This document shows positions 18,244 through 27,015 of a DNA stretch of 41,638 nucleotides, in pieces (position 1 is the first letter of the stretch; the number at the start of each line of letters is the position of its first letter). This DNA comes from Bartonella birtlesii IBS 325 (GTDB lineage Bacteria; Pseudomonadota; Alphaproteobacteria; Rhizobiales; Rhizobiaceae), in NCBI RefSeq assembly GCF_000273375.1, contig NZ_CM001557.1, forward strand, positions 1,375,312-1,416,949. The letters are read 5' to 3'. The notes beneath the pieces are model-generated. The model made no database searches. It had not been told where the DNA came from and saw only the letters and a list, made by a program, of their open reading frames with translations. A program made the position numbers and the translations under genes.

Positions 18244-20066
18244 TTACTCAACAGTAACTGATTTTGCCAAATTGCGGGGCTGATCAACATCTGTTCCTAA
18301 TAAAACAGCTGTATGATAAGCAATTAACTGAATAGGTAAAGCATAAATAATAGGCGCAATAAATTCTGGAATATCAGGCAAAATAATCGTTGATAAAGTC
18401 TCAAAATGAACGGCTTTTGCTCCTCTTTTATCAGTTATCAAAATAATACGACCATTCCGCGCCGCCACCTCTTGCATATTAGAAAAAGCCTTCTCAAACC
18501 ACCGATCATAAGGTGCGACAACGATCACTGGAATAGTTTCATCCACCAGCGCAATTGGCCCATGTTTTAACTCACCGGCAGCATAACCTTCGGCATGAAT
18601 ATAAGAAAGCTCTTTTAGCTTAAGCGCTCCCTCCAAAGCAATAGGATACGAAGTACCACGACCAAGATAAAGAACACTTTTTGCATGCGCCAAATTACGA
18701 CAAATATGTTCAATTTTATCTTCCAGCTTTAAAACCTCATTTAAAATGCGTGGAACTTCTGCCAATTGTTGAACAAACTGATGCTCTGATTCCTCTGAAA
18801 GATATCCCCGTTGCTTAGCAGCACCAAGCGCCATTACAGCAAGTGTTGACAACTGACAAGTAAAAGCTTTTGTTGAAGCAACACCAATTTCCGGCCCAGC
18901 AAGTGTTGGCAGAATAAAATCAGCTTCTCTTGCCATTGTCGATTGCTCAACATTAACAATTGTAGCCGCTTTCACATTACGTTCACGACAATAACGCAAC
19001 GACGCCAATGTATCGGCTGTTTCACCAGATTGAGAAACAAACACTGATAACACATCAAAAGTGAGCGGTGGTTCACGATAACGAAACTCCGAAGCAACGT
19101 CATTATCGACACTCAAAGCAGCAAGTTTTTCAAACCAATAACGAGCAACTAAAGTTGAATAATAAGCTGTTCCACAGCCTGCAAACACTATCCGATTAAT
19201 ATTTTTCCAATCAATCAAATTATTAAGTAGGCGAACCGTATAATTTCCAAGATCAAGATAATACGCTAAATTATGAGAAATTACCTCAGGTTGTTCAAAC
19301 ATTTCTTTATGCATGAAATGACGGTGATTACCCTTAGAAACCAATAAATTTCCTTCAAACAATGCTGTAATAGAACGTTTTACTGGTTGATTAGTCGCAT
19401 CATAAATTGTTACATTCTCTCGTGTCAAAACAGCCCAATCTCCATCCTCCATATAACTAATACGGTCTACAAATGGAGCTAAAGCAATAGCGTCAGACCC
19501 GACAAAAACTTCATCTTTTCCATAGCCAATTGCCAACGGTGGCCCAAAGCGTGCAGCAATCATAAGATTATCTTCACCTTCGAAAATAAGGACAATAGCA
19601 AAAGCACCTTGCAATTTTTTCCAGCTTTCACGCATGGCTTCCAGCGGAGAGAGTCCACTATTTAATGCACGCGTAATCAAATGTGCTATAACCTCCGTAT
19701 CTGTTTCTGTTTCAAAGCGGTAACCATCTTTAATAAGTTCCCTTTGCAATTCTACAAAATTCTCAATAATACCATTATGAACAATTGCAAGTTTTTCCGT
19801 TACATGAGGATGTGCATTTCGCTCCACAGCAACTCCATGGGTTGCCCAGCGCGTATGACCAATTCCTAAATTTCCTTGCAGAGGTGTTTTTTTAATTTTT
19901 CTTCTAAATGAATAAGCTTTCCTGCAGCGCGCATGCGGTAAAGGCGCCCATTATGTATGGTTGCAATACCAGAAGAATCATAACCTCTGTACTCAAGACG
20001 CTTCAAACCATCAATCAAAGAAGATGTAACACACCTATTGCCAAGAATTCCAATAATCCCACACAT
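18244..20066 (-). CDS. glmS: Glutamine-fructose-6-phosphate aminotransferase, interrupted by a one-base frameshift
   Basis: The N-terminal frame (19866-20066) and the main frame (18244-19827) join into one GlmS of 607 residues if one A is restored at 19887-19893. The repaired segment reads [20 protein letters not shown]. GlmS makes glucosamine-6-phosphate from fructose-6-phosphate and glutamine, the first step to UDP-GlcNAc. The N-terminal nucleophile Cys2 ([10 protein letters not shown]) and [18 protein letters not shown] glutaminase motifs are present. Two SIS isomerase domains follow ([33 protein letters not shown], and [19 protein letters not shown]). The C-terminus AKSVTVE is canonical. 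It lies downstream of glmU on the same strand, 170 nt apart, and converges with recG. GlmS is usually essential, so a real null is unlikely. Confidence 0.95.
19887..19893 (-). other. Frameshift site in glmS (A7 on coding strand, one base short)
   Basis: Coding strand TTA AAA AAA CAC; eight A give TTA AAA AAA ACA CCT and continuous GlmS sequence. Single-base homopolymer deletion. Confidence 0.85.
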
Positions 20067-20236
20067 TTAAAAGCTCCAACCCACATCCCAGATTTATATA
20101 CCAAAACAATCCGATAACTCTTCATTCAAAGCATCAAGATATCAGATAAATCAAATATAGAGTAAAGCAATACTTAAGAATAAACCGCCTACACAATTAT
20201 TAGGTCAACATAAAGCAAAAAAATGAACAAAAATAA

Positions 20237-21585
20237 TCACTTTTTCTTTTTATTCGCTGATAAGCGTGCGCATAACTTTGTTGCATAATTCTCTTTTATC
20301 ACTTGCCGGGCACGTCCTAAAGCCATACTATTTATAGGAACATTTTCAGTGATAACACTTCCGGAAGCGATATAAGAACCATTCCCTATCACCAATGGAG
20401 CAACAAGCGCTGAATTAGATCCGATGAAAGCATGATCACCAATCATGATTTTATGTTTGTGAAATCCATCATAATTACAAGTAATCGTTCCGGCTCCGAT
20501 ATTGGTATGTACACCAATTTCTGTATCGCCAATATAACTTAAATGATTAATTTTAGAAGCTTCTCCTACCTTAGCTTTTTTGACTTCACAAAAATTTCCA
20601 ATCTTTACTGATCGTGCTAACTCTGTTCCAGGACGCAAACGTGCATAAGGTCCAATCTGTGCATCTACACCAACCACCGCTCCTTCTAGATAACTAAAAG
20701 CATGGATAACTGCACCAGATTGTACTTTTACTCCAAGCCCAAAATAAACATTTGGCTCAATCACTACTCCTGGTTCAATCTCTGTATCATAAGAAAAATA
20801 AACACTATCCGGTTTAAGAATTGTCACACCAGATAACATCAGGTCACGTGCTTTACGTTTTTGCCACAAAGAATCAGCCTCAGAAAGTTCAAAACAGTTA
20901 TTAATCCCTACAATATTTTCAAAAGGTACTTCAACGATACGAATATCTAATCCTTCACTTGCTGCAATGGAAACAATATCTGTTAAATAGTATTCCTGCT
21001 TTGCATTATGATTACCAACCTTTTCTAAAAGAGAAAGTGCATATTTTCCGTTAAGAGCAAATACTCCACCATTACAAAAAGAAATCTTTTTTCTTCATCA
21101 CTTGCATCTTTTTCTTCTACAATCGCGATAAGCTTACCATTTTTTTCAAGAAGACGCCCATAACCCGTTGACTCTGGAGCGTGAAAACCAGCAACAACAA
21201 TATCTGCTCCATCAGAAAGTTGCGTACGAATTTGTTGTAATGAATTTTGCTCAATTAAAGGAGTATCAGCAAAAATAATGAGCACATCATCAATCTCTTT
21301 TTGCAAAGCTACACGAGCAGAAAGAGCAGCATGCGCAGTTCCCAAACGTTCTTTTTGCTCAAAAATCATTGCATTTTTTGCAAAGGATTGAACAGTTTCG
21401 CTAACATCTTTAGCAGCCTCTCCCACAACGACTGCCAACTGCGAAGCACCTGCTGCTTCTATTTGCTTTATGACATGGCATATAAGAGGCAAACCAGCAA
21501 TTTTATGCAGCACTTTAGGAAGAGACGATTTCATACGTGTCCCTTCACCTGCTGCAAGAATAATAGAAAGACAATTTCTAATCAT
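20237..21585 (-). CDS. glmU: Bifunctional GlmU (GlcNAc-1-P uridyltransferase / GlcN-1-P acetyltransferase), interrupted by a one-base frameshift
   Basis: The pieces at 21025-21585 and 20237-20869, with the stretch between them, give one protein of 449 residues if one base is added in the A6 run at 21087-21092. The repaired frame passes [20 protein letters not shown] and [14 protein letters not shown]. GlmU acetylates glucosamine-1-P and then couples it to UTP, giving UDP-GlcNAc for peptidoglycan and LPS. The N-terminal domain has the nucleotidyltransferase loop [19 protein letters not shown]. The C-terminal domain is a left-handed beta-helix with hexapeptide repeats and acetyltransferase residues around [20 protein letters not shown] and [12 protein letters not shown]. 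Its ATG overlaps the ccdA stop by 4 bp (ATGA), implying translational coupling. It sits just upstream of glmS. GlmU is normally essential, so the break is probably artefactual. Confidence 0.95.
21087..21092 (-). other. Frameshift site in glmU (A6 on coding strand, one base short)
   Basis: Coding strand GAAGAAAAAAGATTTC; with one more A it reads GAA GAA AAA AAG ATT TCT and rejoins the conserved SFCNGG segment. Single-base homopolymer deletion. Confidence 0.8.
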
Positions 21586-22385
21586 AACAACACATAATTA
21601 ACGAGAAAACCTAAAAAATTTACAATATCGTACCAACGAATAGCTTCAACATCACTCAATGAAGGATAATGTTCCAAAAGCCAAAATGAAAGAGCCTGCA
21701 TAGAACCTGTCAAAAACAAAATACCTGTAATAACCAAAAAAATTCCAATAACTTTTTCAACTTTTTCTAAATGAATACGAAAAGCTCCCAAAAATTTCAT
21801 AAAACTGCATGAAAATAAAGCTGCTAATATAAATGGCACACCAAGACCTAATGCGTAAACACCTAAAAGGAATGCTCCTTCACCTACCGTTTCTTTTGTT
21901 CCAGCAAGAGTTATAACAGGTCCCAGAATTGGACCTATACATGGTGTCCAACCAAATGCAAAGGCTAAACCAATAACATAAGCCCCTAAAGGACCAGCGG
22001 GCGTTCCCTGTGTTTGAAAACGCGCTTCACGAAATAACAAAGCAATTCTGAAAAGACCCAAAAAATTTAAGCCAAAAATAATAATAACAATACCCGCAGC
22101 AATAGCAAACCAATCACGATAAAAACCTATAAACTTACCAACTGTGCTAGCACTGGCACCTAAAGCAATAAAAACGGTTGTAAAACCAAGCACAAAAGTA
22201 ACAACAGAGGATAAAAGCCCCCAGTGTATAAATGCTTTCCTATTACATTTTTCTGAACGAAAATCATCAATGCCAATACCTGCCATATAACACAAATAAG
22301 GAGGAACTAATGGCAAAACGCATGGTGATAAAAAAGAGAGAGCCCCAGCAAAAAACACACCAATTGTTGAAATTTCTATTGCCAA
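21582..22385 (-). CDS. ccdA: Cytochrome c biogenesis membrane protein CcdA
   Basis: 267 residues with six hydrophobic segments. CcdA-type proteins carry reducing equivalents from cytoplasmic thioredoxin across the inner membrane, to keep apocytochrome c haem-binding cysteines (and other periplasmic dithiols) reduced. The two key cysteines sit in conserved contexts: Cys22 in [12 protein letters not shown] in the first segment and Cys149 in [12 protein letters not shown] in the fourth. The internal pseudo-symmetry of the family is visible in these two Pro-rich motifs. The gene overlaps glmU by 4 bp. Placing a redox transporter with a cell-wall precursor gene is not an obvious functional link. 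Upstream lies a conserved exported protein gene on the same strand. Confidence 0.92.
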   Translation of the reverse strand: MAIEISTIGVFFAGALSFLSPCVLPLVPPYLCYMAGIGIDDFRSEKCNRKAFIHWGLLSSVVTFVLGFTTVFIALGASASTVGKFIGFYRDWFAIAAGIVIIIFGLNFLGLFRIALLFREARFQTQGTPAGPLGAYVIGLAFAFGWTPCIGPILGPVITLAGTKETVGEGAFLLGVYALGLGVPFILAALFSCSFMKFLGAFRIHLEKVEKVIGIFLVITGILFLTGSMQALSFWLLEHYPSLSDVEAIRWYDIVNFLGFLVNYVLL

Positions 22386-22424
22386 AACTGTCTACCTATC
22401 TTTGTTTTATGCTATAAACTGCTA

Positions 22425-23387
22425 TTAATCCATTTCTTCATCAATTTGTTGCATATTTTGCGCATTTGCTACCACACTTACCTCATCATCATGACCAGAA
22501 ACAACAGAAAAAACTTTCTGGTAAATTTTATCTTTATTTTTAGCAATAGCAATATACTCTCCCTCAGCTAATACAAGCGAAACATAAGCACCAACAGTTT
22601 CATAAACAATATCACCAGAATCGTTCGTTATAGACCAACTTGTATCTGCAAGGGCTTCTCCTCCTACTTGCCGAACCAACTTTAAGACAATTTGGGCTGC
22701 CTGATGTTCAAGAGTGACTTCAGTAACTTTACCTGCATCTACTTCAATATCGGAACGAACAGTTGCGTTGATAGAGCCATAATGAGAAGCAACATGATAA
22801 TGACCAGCTTTCAAACGTATAACGGATTGAGCTTTAATATTAGATAAAATAACACCAGTTTCATCATTTTCTTTTTCATCCTCATAAATAGTAAAACGCA
22901 GTTCCTTTTCATTAATGATACCATTTAACAATGTGGCATTTAAAATAACACCACCAGCATCAAGGTTAAACTTCTTAATGAGATTTTGTCCAGTTTCTAA
23001 ATTCACATGCTGCACGGCACTTGCATGACCAAATGAGACATGAACAAGATAATTCCCTGGCTCTAAATCAAAATGTGCACTTCCACCTTCATAAGTTGCA
23101 ATGAGTGGTAATTTATTATCAATCCCTAGGATGGGTGCATAGACACGCCATACGAGCCCTTTCATAATATCTTCATTGCTGTTTTTTAATCGAGCATTTA
23201 AGATGAGTTGGCTTTGAGAAATGGCATTTGCTTTTTCGTAATCTTGAGACTTTATAACAAAATGCGTTGAGTATTCTTGTTGATGATCTTGCTCTTTTCT
23301 TTCTTCAGAAAAGACAGCGTTAATCGAGACTAGCAAAGCAATCACCACATGCAACCATCGACGCAATATTTTTGCAAAAATACCCAT
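22425..23387 (-). CDS. Conserved exported protein with beta-sandwich-like repeats, function unknown
   Basis: 320 residues from ATG 23387. The frame is open to an ATG at 23429, but the later start gives a clean signal peptide: a basic n-region MGIFAKILRRWLH, then VVIALLVSINAVFS, with cleavage probably near AVFSEE. The mature protein has three or more similar beta-rich segments, each with a Gly/Tyr/His turn: FDLEPGNYLVHVSFGHAS, LKAGHYHVASHYGSINAT and LAEGEYIAIAKNKDK. They resemble carboxypeptidase-regulatory or PEGA-like beta-sandwich modules that sit in the periplasm. The end is acidic (QQIDEEMD). It lies 40 nt upstream of ccdA and is probably in the same unit. I do not know the molecular role; periplasmic or cell-envelope scaffolding is an inference. 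Confidence 0.75.
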   Translation of the reverse strand: MGIFAKILRRWLHVVIALLVSINAVFSEERKEQDHQQEYSTHFVIKSQDYEKANAISQSQLILNARLKNSNEDIMKGLVWRVYAPILGIDNKLPLIATYEGGSAHFDLEPGNYLVHVSFGHASAVQHVNLETGQNLIKKFNLDAGGVILNATLLNGIINEKELRFTIYEDEKENDETGVILSNIKAQSVIRLKAGHYHVASHYGSINATVRSDIEVDAGKVTEVTLEHQAAQIVLKLVRQVGGEALADTSWSITNDSGDIVYETVGAYVSLVLAEGEYIAIAKNKDKIYQKVFSVVSGHDDEVSVVANAQNMQQIDEEMD

Positions 23388-23448
23388 TTTTATATTCTTG
23401 ACCAAAGTGATAATTTTTTCAAGAAACAATATCGCAAAGTTATCACTT

Positions 23449-23772
23449 TCAAATTGAAAAACTCACACCACACCCACAAGATGAAACAGCATTGGGATTA
23501 TGAATTTGAAAAGACTGTCCCATAAGATCATCAACAAAATCAATCTCAGCCCCCTCCATGAAAGGCAGAGAGAGAGAATCAATAAAAACCATTGCCCCAT
23601 CTTTTTTAAGAACGAGATCATCCTCACGTTTTTCAGAAACTAAACTATATTTATAAGAAAACCCCGAACATCCACCACCCTCAATGGAAACACGTAATCC
23701 TATTTTATCAGGTTCATTCGCAAGTATCTGTGCAATCCGCTTGGCTGCAATATCTGAAATATTCACATGCAT
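23449..23772 (-). CDS. erpA: A-type iron-sulfur carrier (IscA/ErpA/HesB family)
   Basis: 107 residues from ATG 23772. The frame is open to 23817, but the family starts at MHVNISDIAAKRIAQIL and the extra 15 residues look unrelated. The three ligand cysteines of A-type carriers are present: Cys35 in GGGCSGFSY, and Cys99 and Cys101 in the C-terminal SSCGCGVSF. These proteins accept a 2Fe-2S or 4Fe-4S cluster from the assembly scaffold and hand it to apo-enzymes. ErpA and IscA cannot be separated firmly by sequence here, so the symbol is a best guess. It is divergent from dgt, a pairing also seen in related Hyphomicrobiales, and upstream of the exported protein gene. Confidence 0.85.
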   Translation of the reverse strand: MHVNISDIAAKRIAQILANEPDKIGLRVSIEGGGCSGFSYKYSLVSEKREDDLVLKKDGAMVFIDSLSLPFMEGAEIDFVDDLMGQSFQIHNPNAVSSCGCGVSFSI

Positions 23773-23878
23773 TCCTATATATCCTTGCATTAAACTATCA
23801 AGAAAGAGTATCCACAATAAAAAAGAAGTTTATTTGTATAAACCAACCTCAATTTAAAATGGGAATGGACAGCTTGCA

Positions 23879-25075
23879 ATGGATATAAACAATATCAATT
23901 ACCAATCTCGAGCGGTCTATAGTGCCAACCCACAAAAAAGCCGTGGTAGATTATTCCATGAAACTGTGAATACTACGCGATCACCTTTCCAACGAGACAG
24001 AGATCGTATTATTCATTCTAATGCGTTTCGACGCCTTAAACACAAAACGCAAGTGTTTATTGCTGATGAAAGCGATCACTATCGTACACGACTGACACAT
24101 TCAATAGAAGTTTCTCAAATCGCCCGAACATTAGCCCGTGCACTCTTTCTTGATGAAGATCTTGCTGAAGCCATTGCCCTTGTTCATGACTTTGGACATA
24201 CGCCTTTTGGCCACGCTGGAGAAGATGCCCTTAATGAAGCAATGGCATCTTATGGCGGTTTTAACCATAATGCACGAGCATTACGTATTGTCACAAAATT
24301 AGAACAGCGCTATGCGAATTTTGATGGACTTAATCTCACGTGGGAAACTCTCGAAGGACTTGTAAAACATAATGGTCCTCTTTTAGGTCCTTATGCGAAA
24401 AATAAAAATATCCCTATCGACATCCTACAATACAATTTAAAACAAAATCTTGAGTTAGACTGCTTCGCCGGACTAGAAGCACAATGTGCAGCTATTGCTG
24501 ATGACATTGCTTACAATGCGCATGATGTCGATGATGGACTGCGTTCGCAATTTTTAACACTTGCTCAGTTAGAACAGGTTTCACTGACAGCTTCAATATT
24601 GAAAGAGATAACAGATGAATATCCACAGCTTGATCAAACACGATGTGGCTACACACTTGTACGAAGACAAATAACAAGCATGGTTGAAGATGTTATCAAA
24701 CAATCACAAGAAAATTTAACACGAATCAAACCAACAAGCATCAATGATATTCACCATGCAGGACAAACTATTGTAACCTTTTCACCCACAATGGCAATTT
24801 ACGAAAAAGAACTAAAAGATTTTCTGTTTAAAAATCTTTATTATCATGATCAAGTTCTTAGTCGTCGCACTGCAGCAAAATGCATTGTACAAAAATTATT
24901 CGACTGTTATTATAAAAATCCGAATATAATGCCTGAAAGTTGGTGCAAAAAAACAATACACTTAAGAGATCATGCATTAGCACGTCTCATTGCGGATTTT
25001 CTCTCAGGTATGACCGATCACTATGCTTTGCGTGAATATAACCGTTTGTTTGGCCACACAGATAATTTTATTTAA
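23879..25075 (+). CDS. dgt: dGTPase-like HD-domain deoxynucleotide triphosphohydrolase
   Basis: 398 residues. The family hydrolyses dNTPs to the deoxynucleoside and triphosphate and helps control nucleotide pools. The HD metal site is clear: His74 ([10 protein letters not shown]), His103-Asp104 ([15 protein letters not shown]) and, further on, the conserved Asp in [17 protein letters not shown]. The N-terminal [20 protein letters not shown] is the classic Dgt signature. Length fits the shorter alphaproteobacterial type 2 dGTPase-like proteins. It is 31 nt before argS on the same strand; dgt-argS-SPOR is a familiar order in rhizobial genomes. Frame intact. Confidence 0.92.
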   Translation: MDINNINYQSRAVYSANPQKSRGRLFHETVNTTRSPFQRDRDRIIHSNAFRRLKHKTQVFIADESDHYRTRLTHSIEVSQIARTLARALFLDEDLAEAIALVHDFGHTPFGHAGEDALNEAMASYGGFNHNARALRIVTKLEQRYANFDGLNLTWETLEGLVKHNGPLLGPYAKNKNIPIDILQYNLKQNLELDCFAGLEAQCAAIADDIAYNAHDVDDGLRSQFLTLAQLEQVSLTASILKEITDEYPQLDQTRCGYTLVRRQITSMVEDVIKQSQENLTRIKPTSINDIHHAGQTIVTFSPTMAIYEKELKDFLFKNLYYHDQVLSRRTAAKCIVQKLFDCYYKNPNIMPESWCKKTIHLRDHALARLIADFLSGMTDHYALREYNRLFGHTDNFI

Positions 25076-25106
25076 TTACTTTTGAATACCGTTATGGAAG
25101 TTAAAT

Positions 25107-26863
25107 ATGAATGTCTTTAAAAATTTCGAGAAAAAATTAAAAAAATACTCGAATCATCTGATATAAAAGGAAAGAATGGAGAAGATTTAGATTTATCAAA
25201 AATTACCGTTGATCCTCCACGTGATTCTTCCCATGGCCATTTATCAACCAATGCTGCGATGGTTCTTGCAAAGTCTATTGGATTAAATCCCCGCACCCTT
25301 GCAGAAAAAATCATAAATCTCCTCAAAAATGATCTCTCTATTGAAAATATTGAAGTTGCAGGTCCTGGTTTTATCAACATAAAACTTACTAAATTATTTT
25401 GGCAAGATGTCATAAAATCAATGCTTGAATTAGGTCTTTCCTACGGTCGTATCTCTATGGGACAAGGGAAACGTATCAATGTTGAGTATGTATCAGCAAA
25501 TCCAACAGGGCCAATGCATGTGGGACATTGCCGAGGTGCTGTTGTTGGCGATGTTCTCTCCAATTTGTTGCAATTTGCCGGATATAGCATTACAAAAGAA
25601 TATTACATCAATGATGCTGGTCAACAAATCGAAATACTCGCTCATTCTGTGCTCTTGCGCTATCGCGAAGCTCTCGGAGAAAAAATCAATGAAATTCCAG
25701 AAGGTCTCTATCCTGGTGAATATTTGATACCATTGGGACAAGCACTTGCTCAAGAATTTGGTGATAAACTTCTCACTATTGATAACGATGAAGCTTTATC
25801 TCTTGTGAAGGAACGCGCAATTCATGCAATGATGACAATGATTCGCGAAGATTTAGCTGCCCTTAATATTTATCATGATATCTTTTTCTCAGAACGAATG
25901 CTTTATGCAGATAATGCACGTTCTATTCGTAATACCATTAATGATCTCACTTTAAATGGTTATATTTACAAAGGAAAACTTCCTCCGCCAAAAGGGCAAA
26001 ATATAGAAGATTGGGAGCCAAATGAGCAAACTTTATTCCGTTCAACGGATGCTGGAGATGATCAAGACCGTGTCTTGATTAAGTCTGATGGTTCTTACAC
26101 CTATTTTGCGGCCGATGTTGCTTATTTCCATGATAAATTCAATCGCCATTTTGATGAAATGATTTATATTCTAGGTGCAGATCACGCTGGTTATGTAAAG
26201 CGGTTAGAAGCGATGGCAAAAGCAATCTCTAGCAATAAAGCTAAATTAAGTGTTTTCTTATGCCAATTAGTCAAACTTTTTCGCAACGGTCAACCTGTAC
26301 GCATGTCAAAAAGAGCAGGATCATTCGTTACTTTGCGTGACGTTGTAGAAGAAGTCGGTCGTGATCCAGTGCGGTTCATGATGCTGTATCGTAAATGTGA
26401 AGCTCCCCTTGACTTTGATTTTGCAAAAGTGACAGAACAATCAAAAGATAATCCTATTTTCTATGTACAATACGCAAGTGCACGTTGTCATTCAGTCTTT
26501 CGTCAAGCGAAAGAAGCTCTTCATATTGAAAATCTTTCAAATGATACAATGACCGCATATCTTAACCGATTAACAGATGACAATGAAATATTATTAATAC
26601 GTAAACTTTCTGAATATCCACGTATTATTGAACAAGCAGTTATTCATAAAGAACCACATCGATTAGCTTTTTATCTCTATGACCTTGCCTCCAGTTTTCA
26701 TACCCATTGGAATAAAGGCAGTGATAATCTCAATTTACGCTTTATTCAACCTCATGATAAAGAACTCTCACTTGCTAGACTAGGATTAATACAAGCTGTT
26801 ATGAATATTTTAACATCGGGGCTTACAATTGTAGGAGTAGAAGTGCCAATAGAAATGCGTTGA
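25107..26863 (+). CDS. argS: Arginyl-tRNA synthetase, interrupted by a one-base frameshift
   Basis: Starting at ATG 25107, with a GGAAG ribosome site 6 nt upstream, the frame [13 protein letters not shown] breaks after 18 codons. Adding one A to the A7 run at 25139-25145 opens it fully and gives 585 residues, the usual ArgRS length. A frame starting at the internal ATG 25259 would lack part of the N-terminal tRNA-recognition domain. The class I signatures are present: HVGH ([17 protein letters not shown]) and a KMSKS-like [12 protein letters not shown]. The anticodon-binding helical domain ends in [10 protein letters not shown]. The enzyme charges tRNA-Arg and is essential, so the break is almost certainly artefactual. 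Same strand as dgt (upstream) and the SPOR protein gene (downstream). Confidence 0.95.
25139..25145 (+). other. Frameshift site in argS (A7, one base short)
   Basis: TTA AAA AAA TAC leads to an early TAA; TTA AAA AAA ATA CTC GAA continues as the ArgRS N-terminal domain. Single-base homopolymer deletion. Confidence 0.85.
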
Positions 26864-27015
26864 AAAAGTTCTATAAATACATAAAATAGGTACTTTATTG
26901 ATAAACTTTTTCGTATATCTGTGTCATAGGAGGGGGGAAATTGATAGTTTAGTATAACAAAATCAAAATTAACCATTTATTGCACGCAGATGCAGTTCAT
27001 CATGTGAGAAAAGCT

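Noticed and set aside
18244..20066. glmS as two separate genes, or a glmS ribozyme upstream
   Set aside because: The two frames complement each other exactly at a homopolymer. The glmS ribozyme is a Firmicutes-type element and no such structure is seen here.
25259..26863. argS starting at the internal ATG 25259
   Set aside because: It would lose about 50 residues of the N-terminal tRNA-binding domain, while a good ribosome site and the family start exist at 25107.
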